Below are positions 1-7,503 of a DNA stretch of 22,123 nucleotides, piece after piece. A program made the translations under genes and the position numbers. Within the stretch, counting starts at the first letter, position 1; each line of letters opens with the position of its first letter. Under the pieces are notes generated by a model that was given only the letters and a program-made list of their open reading frames with translations, made no database searches and was not told the origin of the DNA. The DNA lies in the NCBI GenBank assembly GCA_965365655.1, contig CBDUCN010000046.1, forward strand, positions 1-22,123. Reading direction: 5' to 3'. This stretch comes from JBFHNV01 sp965365655 (GTDB lineage Bacteria > Pseudomonadota > Gammaproteobacteria > HK1).

Positions 1-9
1 ACGCCCGGG

Positions 10-777
10 TCACCACCGCGGCTTTCGCTTCTCGTTGAACGCGTCCAGCCCTTCCTGGGCATCCAGCGTCTCGATGATGTTGCAGATCGCGTCCACCATG
101 CCCTCGATGTTGCGCCGGTACTCGACGTCGTTGGCGCGCATGAACGCGTCGCGCGCGAGCTTCATCACCGTCGGCGACTTCTCGGCCAGGTTCGCCGCGA
201 GCGCGCGCGCCTCCTCCAGCACCCGCTCGCGGGGAACGGCCCGGTTCACGAGGCCGCGCGCGGCAGCCTCGGTCGCGCTCAGGGTGTCGCCGGTGAACAG
301 CAGCTCGAACGCGCGGTGGCGGCCGATCTGGCGCGGCAGGTGCACGAAGTGCATCGCCGGGATCACGCCCACGTTGATCTCGGGGTAGCCCAGGTCCACG
401 TCGTCGGCCACGACGATCATGTCGCACGACACCGCGATGGTCATGCCGGCCGCGCGCGCCGGGCCGTTCACCGCGGCGATGCTGGGCTTGCCCAGGCGGT
501 ACTGCAGGTCGTGCATCTCGAAGTACAGGCTCTCCAGGAAGCGCCGCAGATCGAGCCCGGTGCCGCCGCGGATCATCGCGAGATCCATGCCCGCGCTGAA
601 CGCCCGCTCGCAGGCGCTGGTGACGATCACCGCGCGCGCCTGCGGATCGTCCTTCGCCCGGCGAAGCGCCGCGTTCAGCCCCTGGCTGAGCGCCATGTCG
701 ATCGCGTTCACGGGCTCGCGCGCGAGCGTGATCTCCGCCACGCGGTCGCGCACCTCGTAGCGGACGGTGTCATTCAC
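10..777 (-). CDS. Enoyl-CoA hydratase/isomerase (crotonase fold)
   Basis: A crotonase-superfamily protein of about 255 residues, probably cytoplasmic, acting on a CoA thioester. The oxyanion-hole segments are visible: AFSAGMDL (residues 59-66) and GPARAAGMT (105-113). In the second, the usual GGG is RAAG and the position of the first catalytic glutamate (Glu144 of rat hydratase) is Thr113. The second glutamate is kept as Glu133 in the motif YPEINVGVIP. One-glutamate members include isomerases and other activities, so the substrate and exact reaction are open. The C-terminus (DAFNEKRKPRW) is typical of the family. I chose the GTG at 777 because family similarity begins there; an upstream in-frame GTG at 837 would add 20 unconserved residues. 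Neither start has a strong Shine-Dalgarno. It follows the oxaloacetate decarboxylase gene on the same strand and is probably co-transcribed with it. Confidence 0.88.
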   Translation of the reverse strand: MNDTVRYEVRDRVAEITLAREPVNAIDMALSQGLNAALRRAKDDPQARAVIVTSACERAFSAGMDLAMIRGGTGLDLRRFLESLYFEMHDLQYRLGKPSIAAVNGPARAAGMTIAVSCDMIVVADDVDLGYPEINVGVIPAMHFVHLPRQIGRHRAFELLFTGDTLSATEAAARGLVNRAVPRERVLEEARALAANLAEKSPTVMKLARDAFMRANDVEYRRNIEGMVDAICNIIETLDAQEGLDAFNEKRKPRW

Positions 778-883
778 GGCGAGAGCACCGCGCCCGCGAT
801 CCTGCACGGCCGTCGCTGCATCCTGCGCGGTCCCCACATCCGTGCGGTGAGCGCAACGCGCTCGAACAAGGCCGACGACCCGT

Positions 884-1744
884 TCACCCGCCGAGGAACT
901 CCCTCGTCCACGCCGCGTACTCGTCCTCGCGGGTCAGCTTGGCCATGAAGTCGCCGCCCGGCACGCCGGACAGGTCCTTCGGCGCGGTGCCCTCGCGCAG
1001 CGCCTTCAGCGTGTCGTGCATCGCCTTCACCGCGGCCATGAACGGCTGGTGGCCCTGCAGGCAGATGCGCACGCCCAGCCCGCTCAGGTAGTCGAGATCC
1101 TGGAGCTCCGCCGGGCTGCCGCCGAGCATGATCGGCGCGTCCAGCGCCGCCGCGATGGGCTCGAGCTGCTCGCGGGTCTTCACGCCCACGTACATCACGC
1201 CGTCGACGCCGGCGTCCAGGTAGGCCTTGCCGCGCGCGATCGCGTCGTCGACGCCGGTGATGCCCACCGCACTGGTGCGCCCGAGGATCGTGAGCTCAGG
1301 GTCCTGGCGCCCCGCGAGCGCGGCCTTCATCTTGCCGACACCCTCGTCGATGGACACCAGCTCGGTGCCGCCGGCGCCGAAGCGCGTCGGCAGCAGCGTG
1401 TCCTCGATCGTGAGCGCGGCGACGCCCGCGGTCTCCAGCTCTTCCACCGTGCGCCTGACGTTGAGCGCGTTGCCGTAGCCGTGATCGGCGTCGACGATCA
1501 GCGGCAGTCCGCCGGCGCGGTTGATGCGGTAGGCCTGCGCCGCGAACTCGGTCAGCGTGAGCACGATGAGGTCCGGCGCGCCCAGCACCGTGAAGGACGC
1601 GATCGAGCCGGCGAACATGCCGGTCTCGAAGCCGAGATCCTCCGCGACCCGTGCCGAGAGCGGGTCGTACACGGATCCGGGGTGCACGCAGCGCTCCCCT
1701 TCGAAGACGGCGCGGAAACGCGTGCGGCGATCAGACCAGTCCAT
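884..1744 (-). CDS. Oxaloacetate decarboxylase (PEP mutase/isocitrate lyase superfamily, PA4872 type)
   Basis: A 286-residue TIM-barrel enzyme that from family knowledge decarboxylates oxaloacetate to pyruvate with Mg2+, without biotin. It aligns closely, as I recall the sequence, with Pseudomonas aeruginosa PA4872. Visible features are the metal-binding motif DADHGYGNALNV (85-96), followed by TIEDTLLPTRFG (112-123), Ser47 in AGS, Arg156 in LGRTSA and His232 in QGHQPF. These fit the PA4872 active-site Ser, Arg and His with a constant offset of three. Relatives include carboxyphosphonoenolpyruvate mutase and 2-methylisocitrate lyase, but the Cys-bearing lyase motif KKCGH is absent. The ATG at 1744 is chosen because AGGAG lies about 7 nt upstream and homology starts there. 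A degenerate palindromic repeat occupies the upstream intergenic space. Confidence 0.9.
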   Translation of the reverse strand: MDWSDRRTRFRAVFEGERCVHPGSVYDPLSARVAEDLGFETGMFAGSIASFTVLGAPDLIVLTLTEFAAQAYRINRAGGLPLIVDADHGYGNALNVRRTVEELETAGVAALTIEDTLLPTRFGAGGTELVSIDEGVGKMKAALAGRQDPELTILGRTSAVGITGVDDAIARGKAYLDAGVDGVMYVGVKTREQLEPIAAALDAPIMLGGSPAELQDLDYLSGLGVRICLQGHQPFMAAVKAMHDTLKALREGTAPKDLSGVPGGDFMAKLTREDEYAAWTREFLGG

Positions 1745-1790
1745 TGCATGCTCCTCGTGTGACGACGCACGTGACGGGCTCCCGGGCTTC

Positions 1791-1930
1791 GCCGTCCCGG
1801 CGAATCCCGGCTCGCGGCGCCCGGGACGCGCTCTGCGGCCTGCTCCGTCCATCGAGCACGTGCGAGCCCGATGGACGCCGGCACGATCCCGTGCCGGGCG
1901 CAGGCCGTGGATTCTCGACAGCCTGCTAAC
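1791..1930. repeat. Degenerate palindromic intergenic repeat, copy A
   Basis: About 140 bp that aligns with copy B (8451-8587), best over the right-hand ~107 bp. Shared blocks include GGACGCG, CATCGAGCAC, CCGGGCGCAGGC and ACAGCCTGCT. Its core is a dyad, 1847-1859 against 1864-1876, around the loop GTGC, with 11 of 13 positions paired. The outer arms also show weak inverted similarity, so the unit is one long imperfect palindrome. No protein is encoded. It sits between greB and the oxaloacetate decarboxylase gene. It could be a MITE-like or REP-like element; I do not recognise a named family. Confidence 0.6.
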
Positions 1931-1972
1931 CTATGCCGCGCCGCCGGCGTCGACAAGCGGCGCACGCCGCGC

Positions 1973-2491
1973 TCAGGTGCCGACGTCGGTCCCCTCGTCC
2001 GGGTACTCGACGGCGAGCACCCACCACGTGACCGGCCCTTGCGGCGTGGCCACCTCCACCTCGTCGTCGACGCCACGGTTCAACAGCGCGCGCGCCATCG
2101 GCGAATCGACGCTGATCCACGCGCGCCCGGGATCGATCTCGTCGGCGCCCACGATGCGCACCCGGCGCTCCTCGCCGGACTCACGGGCCAGCGTCACCCA
2201 GGCGCCGAAGAACACCCGGTCGCGCGCCGCGGGCGCGTCGCGCACCACCTGCAGCGTCGGCAGGCGCCGCTGCAGGTAGCCGGCGCGGCGATCCAGCTCG
2301 CGAAGCTGCTTCTTGCGGTAGATGTACTCGGCATTCTCCGATCGGTCGCCCTCCGCGGCGGCCGCCGAGAGGTGCGTCACGACCTCGCGGCGGCGCTCGA
2401 GGAGCGCGGCCAGCTCGTCGCGCAGCCGGCGCTGTCCCGCCGCCGTGATGTACGGCGACGAGCGCGGCGCGGGAGCGCGGTAGCGGGCCAC
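1973..2491 (-). CDS. greB: Transcription elongation factor GreB
   Basis: A 172-residue GreA/GreB factor, which rescues backtracked RNA polymerase by stimulating transcript cleavage through the secondary channel. The N-terminal coiled coil carries the tip motif GDRSENAEYIYRKKQLRE (from residue 48), with acidic residues Asp49 and Glu52 that hold the catalytic Mg2+. The C-terminal domain has VFFGAWV, RIVGADEID and ISVDSPMARALL, diagnostic of GreB rather than GreA. It is slightly longer than E. coli GreB (158) because of a basic N-terminal extension of about 13 residues. The GTG at 2491 lies 11 nt after the stop of the dehydrogenase gene and lacks a clear Shine-Dalgarno, so it may depend on translational coupling. 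No other in-frame start gives a better N-terminus. Confidence 0.93.
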   Translation of the reverse strand: MARYRAPAPRSSPYITAAGQRRLRDELAALLERRREVVTHLSAAAAEGDRSENAEYIYRKKQLRELDRRAGYLQRRLPTLQVVRDAPAARDRVFFGAWVTLARESGEERRVRIVGADEIDPGRAWISVDSPMARALLNRGVDDEVEVATPQGPVTWWVLAVEYPDEGTDVGT

Positions 2492-2502
2492 GGCGAGGCC
2501 CG

Positions 2503-3393
2503 TCAGCGCCCGGCCCGCCGGCCCGCGCGCCACGCGGCCTGCATCGGGAAGTCGCGTTCGCCCCAGCCGTCCGCCACGGCCGCCTGCACCGCGGCGAAGG
2601 CGGCACGCGCGACGGGCGCGTCGCCGCCGGCCTGCGCCGCCGCGTCCACGGCCAGGCCGAGATCCTTCGCGGAGCCGGCGAGCGCGAAGTTCGGCGGCGC
2701 CGGCTCGGCGCCCCGCAGCGCGTCCAGGATCGACGGGATGCGCGCTCTCGCGACGCCGATCGCGCCGGAGGAGTCGGCGAGGATGTCGCCGGCGAGGTCG
2801 AGGTCGATGCCCGCGGCGTCGCACAGCGCGAGGGACTCGCCCAGCGCCTCCCAGTACACGATCAGCGGCAGGTTGATCGCGAGCTTCATGGACGCCCCGG
2901 CGCCCGGCTCGCCGACGTGCTCCACGCGGCGGCACAGCTTCTCGAGCAGCGGACGCACGCGCGCCACGTCGCCCGCGCTTCCACCCGCCATGCCGAGCAG
3001 CTTGCCGGTGCGCGCCGGCGTCACCGTGCCCCCGACGGGGCACTCCACGAACGCGCCGCCGCGCGCGCGCACGGCGTGCGCCCGCGGCGGCACCGAGGCC
3101 GGGCTCACCGTGCTCATGTCGATCACCGTCACGTCGTCCAGGTTCGCGTGGAGCAGCCCGCCCGGCCCGTCGTACACGGCATCCTGCGCGCGCTCGTCGA
3201 GCAGCATCACGATCACCGTGGCGCACGCGCCGGCGAGCGCCGCCGGGCTCTCGAGCCGCGCTGCCCCGCGCTCGACCAGGGCCCGCGTGCGCGCCTCGGT
3301 GCGGTTCCAGACCGCGAGCTGCTCGCCCTCGTCCAGCAGCCGCTCGCCGATGGCGGCGCCCATGCGCCCGGTGCCGCAGATTCCGATGGTCAT
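2503..3393 (-). CDS. NAD(P)-dependent 3-hydroxyisobutyrate dehydrogenase-family oxidoreductase
   Basis: A 296-residue beta-hydroxyacid dehydrogenase. The Rossmann motif is GICGTGRMG (residues 4-12). The catalytic lysine is Lys170 in GAGASMKLAIN, and the C-terminal FALAGSAKDLGLAVD (236-250) matches the family's KDLGLA signature. The substrate-binding loop reads CPVGGTVTPARTGKL, whereas many members have PVSGG, so the usual serine is missing and the substrate may not be 3-hydroxyisobutyrate itself. The family also includes tartronate-semialdehyde and succinic-semialdehyde reductases. The ATG at 3393 has a strong GGGGAGGAA about 6 nt upstream, which decides the start. It is first in a leftward group with greB 11 nt downstream, and is separated from a divergent DUF4159 gene by about 150 bp. 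Confidence 0.9.
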   Translation of the reverse strand: MTIGICGTGRMGAAIGERLLDEGEQLAVWNRTEARTRALVERGAARLESPAALAGACATVIVMLLDERAQDAVYDGPGGLLHANLDDVTVIDMSTVSPASVPPRAHAVRARGGAFVECPVGGTVTPARTGKLLGMAGGSAGDVARVRPLLEKLCRRVEHVGEPGAGASMKLAINLPLIVYWEALGESLALCDAAGIDLDLAGDILADSSGAIGVARARIPSILDALRGAEPAPPNFALAGSAKDLGLAVDAAAQAGGDAPVARAAFAAVQAAVADGWGERDFPMQAAWRAGRRAGR

Positions 3394-3545
3394 CGCGCAT
3401 TCCTCCCCGATGGCTGTCCCGGCGACGCCGCCGCGCCCCGCAAGCATTACCAGACCCGGCGCCGCTTGCCCATGGCCCGGGCTGCCGCGAGCCGGCGGCT
3501 CGGTGCGCGTAGGATGTCCGGCACGCCCGCCGCTCCCCGCCGCCG

Positions 3546-4310
3546 ATGCCCCGCAGACTGCTGGCCCGACTCGCGCCGTGCGCCTGCCTGATCGCTGCGG
3601 CCACCGCCGGCGCGCAGGCGCCGCTGCCGGGCTCGGGTGCGCACCCGCGGCCGCACGAGTTCTACTTCACCCGCGGCATCTACCAGAGCACCGCCGACGG
3701 CGACGCCTGGGGCCCGCGCTGGGCCATCGACTACCCGGAGGCGGACCAGCACTTCCTGGTGGCGCTGCGCCGGCTGACCGGCGTGGACGCGTTCGACGCC
3801 GACCACGCGGTGGATCTGGACGCGGCGCTTCTCAGGGACTTCCCGTTCGTGTACGTGGTGGAGGCGGGCGCGCTGCAGCTCGAGGCGCCTGCGCGCGAGG
3901 CGCTGCGCGCCTACCTGCTGGCCGGCGGCTTCCTGGTGATCGACGACTTCTGGGGCACCTGGGCGTGGGACAACCTGGTCGCGGAGCTCGCGCTGGTGTT
4001 CCCGGAGCGCACGCTGGTGGACGTGCCGCTGGACCACCCGGTGTTCCACAGCTACTACGACATCGACGAGCTGCTGCAGGTGCCGAACGTCGCGCAGGCC
4101 GGCACCGGGCGCACCCACGAGTACGACGGCTACGTGCCGTTCACCCGCGGCCTCTTCGACGACGACGGCAGGCTGATGGTGCTGGTGAACTGGAACACCG
4201 ACCTCGGCGACGCCTGGGAGTGGGCCGACGACGAGGACTACCCGCTGCGCTACTCCAACTACGCGTACCGCATGGGCATCAACATCGTGGTCTACGCGAT
4301 GAGCTACTGA
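3546..4310 (+). CDS. Exported DUF4159 domain protein
   Basis: A 254-residue protein with a signal peptide (basic MPRRLLARLA, hydrophobic stretch, AGAQA at about residue 25 before probable cleavage). The rest is one DUF4159 domain: FTRGIY, WAIDYPEADQHFL, LRRLTGV, DFPFVYVVEAG, REALRAYLLAGGFLVIDDFWG and HPVFHSYYDIDELLQVP follow the usual family order. The middle resembles a class I glutamine-amidotransferase-like fold, but no catalytic Cys-His pair is obvious. DUF4159 domains often accompany MoxR ATPase/VWA modules; none is present in this window, so the gene stands alone. The ATG at 3546 has no recognisable Shine-Dalgarno, but later starts would cut into the signal peptide. A TAGGAT hexamer at 3509-3514 could be a -10. 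The biochemical function is unknown. Confidence 0.88.
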   Translation: MPRRLLARLAPCACLIAAATAGAQAPLPGSGAHPRPHEFYFTRGIYQSTADGDAWGPRWAIDYPEADQHFLVALRRLTGVDAFDADHAVDLDAALLRDFPFVYVVEAGALQLEAPAREALRAYLLAGGFLVIDDFWGTWAWDNLVAELALVFPERTLVDVPLDHPVFHSYYDIDELLQVPNVAQAGTGRTHEYDGYVPFTRGLFDDDGRLMVLVNWNTDLGDAWEWADDEDYPLRYSNYAYRMGINIVVYAMSY

Positions 4311-4408
4311 CCTGCCGCCGGTGCACCGCGGTGTGGCGGCAGCACACGATGACCGTTCGGTCACCGTCCGCGGGGCGGCGCCGTTGCGGCGGCGCAGCGC
4401 GGTGCGCC

Positions 4409-4436
4409 TTGCGGCGGGGCCCGGCGGGAGTATATT
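4409..4436 (+). promoter_or_regulatory. Sigma70-like promoter of the 55-residue protein gene
   Basis: TTGCGG at 4409-4414 and TATATT at 4431-4436 are separated by 16 bp and stand out as AT-rich in a very GC-rich background. The start codon lies 47 bp further on. This is a visual match to -35/-10 consensus only. Confidence 0.45.
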
Positions 4437-4483
4437 TCCCCCATCGCCTCGACCCCGGGGCGCCCGAATCAAGGGAGTGCACG

Positions 4484-4651
4484 ATGCGCAAGCTGATCTA
4501 CGCGATGTCGATGGCCTTCGCCCTGGGGGGCCTGGCGCCCGCCGTCCACGCCGGCGAGGGGTGCGACTACAGCGGCAAGGTGACGAAGAAGAACGACATG
4601 GAGACGCCGCCCCCGGCGAGCGCCTCCAAGAAGGGCCAGACCCCGAGCTGA
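4484..4651 (+). CDS. Small exported protein of unknown function (55 residues)
   Basis: A short gene with strong expression signals: AAGGGAG about 6-7 nt before the ATG, a good promoter upstream and a textbook terminator downstream. The protein begins with a signal peptide (MRKL, hydrophobic residues 5-20, probable cleavage after VHA at residue 23). The mature product would be about 32 residues, with one cysteine (Cys27, in GCDYSG), a charged KVTKKNDME segment and a PPPASASKK tail. I recognise no domain. Small exported proteins with an early Cys-x-Tyr segment occur in proteobacteria, but I cannot assign a family. The lone cysteine could allow disulfide dimerisation; there is no canonical lipobox, so a lipoprotein is unlikely. 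It is probably a single-gene transcription unit. Confidence 0.75.
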   Translation: MRKLIYAMSMAFALGGLAPAVHAGEGCDYSGKVTKKNDMETPPPASASKKGQTPS

Positions 4652-4689
4652 GCCCGCCGCGCGGGGCGCGACGCCCCGGCGCACGGACG

Positions 4690-4722
4690 AGCCCCGGCCG
4701 CGCGAGCGGCCGGGGCTTTTTT
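4690..4722 (+). terminator. Intrinsic terminator after the 55-residue protein gene
   Basis: A perfect 12-bp stem (4690-4701 with 4706-4717) with a GCGA tetraloop is followed by a run of six T (4717-4722). It is 38 bp after the stop codon at 4651, and it is the only clear rho-independent terminator I see in the window. Confidence 0.93.
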
Positions 4723-4892
4723 GCGGGCGGTGATCACGACGAAGGCGCGAAGGACACACGGGTCACGGCGCGCTCGGGCGGAACGGGCGACGGCGCGGCG
4801 GTCCTCCGCTGGTCTCGGACATCCGGCGGCGCAGCCCGCCCGCTCCTTCTCCCTCGCGGGCTCAGCGCCCTGCGTGCTCCGTCGGCCCTTCT

Positions 4893-5687
4893 TCAGCGGC
4901 CGACGAACTGCGGCTTGCGCTTCTCCATGAACGCGCGCCGGCCCTCGGTGTAGTCGGCGCTGTCGAAGCACGCGCGCGACAGCGCCGCCAGCTTCTCCAT
5001 GTCGCGCTCGGCGGCGTCCTTCACCACCTCGTCGATCGTGAGCTTCGACGCGCGCATGGACAGCGGCGCGTTCACCACCAGCGCGCCGGTGATCTCCGCG
5101 ACCGTCTCCTCCAGCGCCGCCACCGGCACCACCCGGTTGACGAGCCCCATCGCGGCCGCCTCGGCGGCGTCGTAGCGCCGCGCGGTGAGCAGGATCTCCT
5201 TCGCGCGTGACGGTCCGACGAGGTGCACCAGGTTGCTCACGTTCATGAAGTCGTACGCGATGCCGAGGCGCGCCGCCGGGATCGCGAACACCGCGTCGTC
5301 CGCCGCGATGCGCAGATCCGCGGTCATCGCGAGCCCGAGGCCTCCGCCCATGCAGTAGCCGCGGATCATCGCGATGAACGGCTTCTCGAACGCCAGCATG
5401 CGCTCGCGGGTTCCCTTCGAGATCTTCGCGTAGGCGTCCGCGGCGTCGGCGTTGGCGCGGTTCTTCTCGAACTGCGAGATGTCGGCGCCCGACGCGAACG
5501 CCTTGTCGCCCGCCCCGCGCATCACCACGCAACGCACGTCGGCATCCGCCTCGAAGCTGTCGAACGCGGCGTGCATCGCCTCCCACATCTCGAGCGAGAT
5601 CGCGTTGCGCCGCTCCGGGTTGTTGATCGTGATCCAGCCCACGCCGTCGCGCGCCTCGGCCAGGATCTTCTCGCTTGTCGCCGCCAT
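4893..5687 (-). CDS. Crotonase-fold protein (annotated-type enoyl-CoA hydratase lacking both catalytic Glu)
   Basis: A 264-residue crotonase-superfamily member. The oxyanion-hole elements ASGADISQFEKN and GYCMGGGLGLAM are well preserved. Against rat enoyl-CoA hydratase (GGGCELAMMCD and FGQPEILLG), the two catalytic glutamates are replaced: GGGLGLAMTAD has Gly where Glu144 should be, and FAIPAARLGIAYD has Ala where Glu164 should be. Ordinary syn-hydration is therefore unlikely. Family members without these glutamates include isomerases, decarboxylases, thioesterases and dehalogenases. The C-terminus FMEKRKPQF is typical. The ATG at 5687 is preceded by a G-rich GGGGGCGAG. It is divergent from the GMC oxidoreductase gene across about 190 bp. 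The fold is certain; the reaction is unknown. Confidence 0.92.
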   Translation of the reverse strand: MAATSEKILAEARDGVGWITINNPERRNAISLEMWEAMHAAFDSFEADADVRCVVMRGAGDKAFASGADISQFEKNRANADAADAYAKISKGTRERMLAFEKPFIAMIRGYCMGGGLGLAMTADLRIAADDAVFAIPAARLGIAYDFMNVSNLVHLVGPSRAKEILLTARRYDAAEAAAMGLVNRVVPVAALEETVAEITGALVVNAPLSMRASKLTIDEVVKDAAERDMEKLAALSRACFDSADYTEGRRAFMEKRKPQFVGR

Positions 5688-5880
5688 TGCGTCTCGCCCC
5701 CGTCGCTGCTGATGTCGCCGGCCTGCCCGGTCGCGCGCACATTAACAGGCCGCCGGAGAATGAAGGTCGCCGACGGCCCGCGCCCGGCAGCCGGATGTGC
5801 CGGGTTCGAGCCGACCGGAGACCGCGTCACCGGCGGCGCTTTGGCATACTCCCGCCCACCCACGCACGCGGTCTGCCCCC

Positions 5881-7482
5881 ATGGATCAGTTCGACTACAT
5901 CATCGTCGGCGCCGGCTCCGCCGGCTGCGTGCTCGCGCACCGCCTGACCGAATCGGGCCGCCACCGCGTTCTGCTGCTCGAGGCGGGGCCGGTGGACGCC
6001 AGCCCGCTGATCACGATGCCTGCGGGCTTCTACAAGCTGATCTCGGACCCGCGCTACAACTGGTGCTTCTGGAGCGAGCCGGAGGAAGGCACCGGCAATC
6101 GCCCGATCACGATCCCCCGCGGCAGGACCCTGGGCGGCTCCAGCGCGATCAACGGCGTGCTGTACGTGCGCGGCCAGCCCACCGACTACGACCTGTGGGC
6201 GCAGTTCGGGAACCGCGGCTGGTCGTACGAGTCGGTGCTGCCGTACTTCCGCCGCGCCGAGACCTTCGAGGGTGGCGAGAGCGACGCGCGCGGCGGCGCC
6301 GGTCCGCTGGCGGTGAGCGCGGGCTCCGAGCGCCACGAGATCCTTGACGCCTTCGTCGACGCCGCGCAGAGCCTGGGCTACCCGCGCAACGCCGACTACA
6401 ACGACGGCGACCAGGAGGGATTCGGCTACTACCAGCGCACCGCGCGCGGCGGGCGCCGCGCGAGCACCGCGCGCGCGTACCTGCGCCGCGCGATGTACCG
6501 CGAGAACCTGCGGATCGTCACCGGCGCGCACACCACCCGCGTGCTGTTTCGCGGCGCGCGCGCCGGCGGCATCGAGTACCTGCGCGGCGGCGAGCTCGTG
6601 CAGGCGTGGTGCGGCGGCGAGGTGATCCTCGCGGCCGGGGCGGTGCAGAGCCCGCAGCTCCTCGAGCTCTCCGGCCTGGGCGACCCCGCGCGCCTGCAGG
6701 CGCTGGGCATCGAGGTGCGTCGCGCGCTGCCGGGCGTGGGCGAGAACTACCAGGACCACTACGGCGTGCGCCTGCGCTGGAAGGTGAGCAGGCCCGTCAC
6801 GCTCAACGAGCAGGCGCGCGGGCTGTCGCTGCTGCGCGAGCTCGCGCGCTACGCGCTGTTCGGCCGCGGCATCCTCACCTACGGCGCAGGCGGCGCGTTC
6901 GGCTTCGTGCGCACCGGCGCGTCGGTGGACCGGCCCGACGTGCAGTTCCACCTCGCCCACGCGAGCTACGCCGACCCGGCGACGCGGCGCCTGGACAGCC
7001 ACCCCGGCATGACGCTCGCGGTGTGCCAGCTCAGGCCCGATTCGCGCGGCAGCATCCACGCGAAGTCGCCGGACCCGCTCGCGCCTCCGTCCATCCGCGG
7101 CAACTATCTGGCCGAGCCCGGCGACGTGCGCACCCTGGTCGCCGGCATGCGGGTCGGGCGGCAGGTGATCCAGGCGCCGGCGCTGGACCCGTACAGGGCG
7201 CTGGAGCTCAGCCCCGGCATGGACTGCGAGAGCGACGCGGACCTGGAGAGCTTCGCGCGCGCGACCGGCCAGACGCTGTACCACCCGGTGGGCACCGCGA
7301 AGATGGGGCCGGACACCGACCGCATGGCGGTGGTGGACGACAGGCTGAAGGTGCACGGCGTCCCGGGCCTGCGCGTCGTGGACGCCTCGATCATGCCGAC
7401 GCTGGTGTCCGGCAACACCAACGCCGCCGCCATCATGATCGGTGAGAAGGGCGCCGACCTGATCCTCGCCGACGCGGTCTGA
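5881..7482 (+). CDS. GMC-family FAD-dependent oxidoreductase (choline/alcohol dehydrogenase-like)
   Basis: A 533-residue glucose-methanol-choline oxidoreductase. The N-terminal FAD-binding Rossmann motif is IIVGAGSAGCVLAHRL (residues 7-22). The two family signatures are GRTLGGSSAINGVLYVRG (81-98) and GAVQSPQLLELSGLGDP. The catalytic pair is His468 (TLYHPVGTAKMG) and Asn512 (VSGNTNAA), 44 residues apart as in choline oxidase. It would oxidise an alcohol to an aldehyde, passing electrons through FAD; the substrate cannot be told. There is no signal peptide, so it is cytoplasmic. The ATG at 5881 is used because the FAD motif starts a few residues later; a CATACT hexamer about 30 bp upstream may be a -10, and no strong Shine-Dalgarno is present. 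Its last 170 bp are duplicated in decayed form at 9982-10151. Confidence 0.95.
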   Translation: MDQFDYIIVGAGSAGCVLAHRLTESGRHRVLLLEAGPVDASPLITMPAGFYKLISDPRYNWCFWSEPEEGTGNRPITIPRGRTLGGSSAINGVLYVRGQPTDYDLWAQFGNRGWSYESVLPYFRRAETFEGGESDARGGAGPLAVSAGSERHEILDAFVDAAQSLGYPRNADYNDGDQEGFGYYQRTARGGRRASTARAYLRRAMYRENLRIVTGAHTTRVLFRGARAGGIEYLRGGELVQAWCGGEVILAAGAVQSPQLLELSGLGDPARLQALGIEVRRALPGVGENYQDHYGVRLRWKVSRPVTLNEQARGLSLLRELARYALFGRGILTYGAGGAFGFVRTGASVDRPDVQFHLAHASYADPATRRLDSHPGMTLAVCQLRPDSRGSIHAKSPDPLAPPSIRGNYLAEPGDVRTLVAGMRVGRQVIQAPALDPYRALELSPGMDCESDADLESFARATGQTLYHPVGTAKMGPDTDRMAVVDDRLKVHGVPGLRVVDASIMPTLVSGNTNAAAIMIGEKGADLILADAV

Positions 7483-7503
7483 GCAGGCGCTCCCGCGGGG
7501 TCC

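Noticed and set aside
1871..4483. Long rightward open frame ahead of the 55-residue gene, and a similar leftward one at 18294-20957
   Set aside because: They overlap greB, the dehydrogenase, bisC and the MgtC-DUF4010 gene in wrong frames; only the last 55 codons of the first correspond to a real gene.
4881..4904. Inverted repeat GTCGGCC...GGCCGAC over the stop of the leftward crotonase gene
   Set aside because: Seven-base arms with a 10-nt loop overlapping the coding end and no T run; insufficient for a terminator call.
5623..5635. TTGATCGTGATCC, an FNR-like string
   Set aside because: It lies inside the crotonase coding sequence, not at a promoter position, and encodes part of the conserved NNPERRN-adjacent segment.
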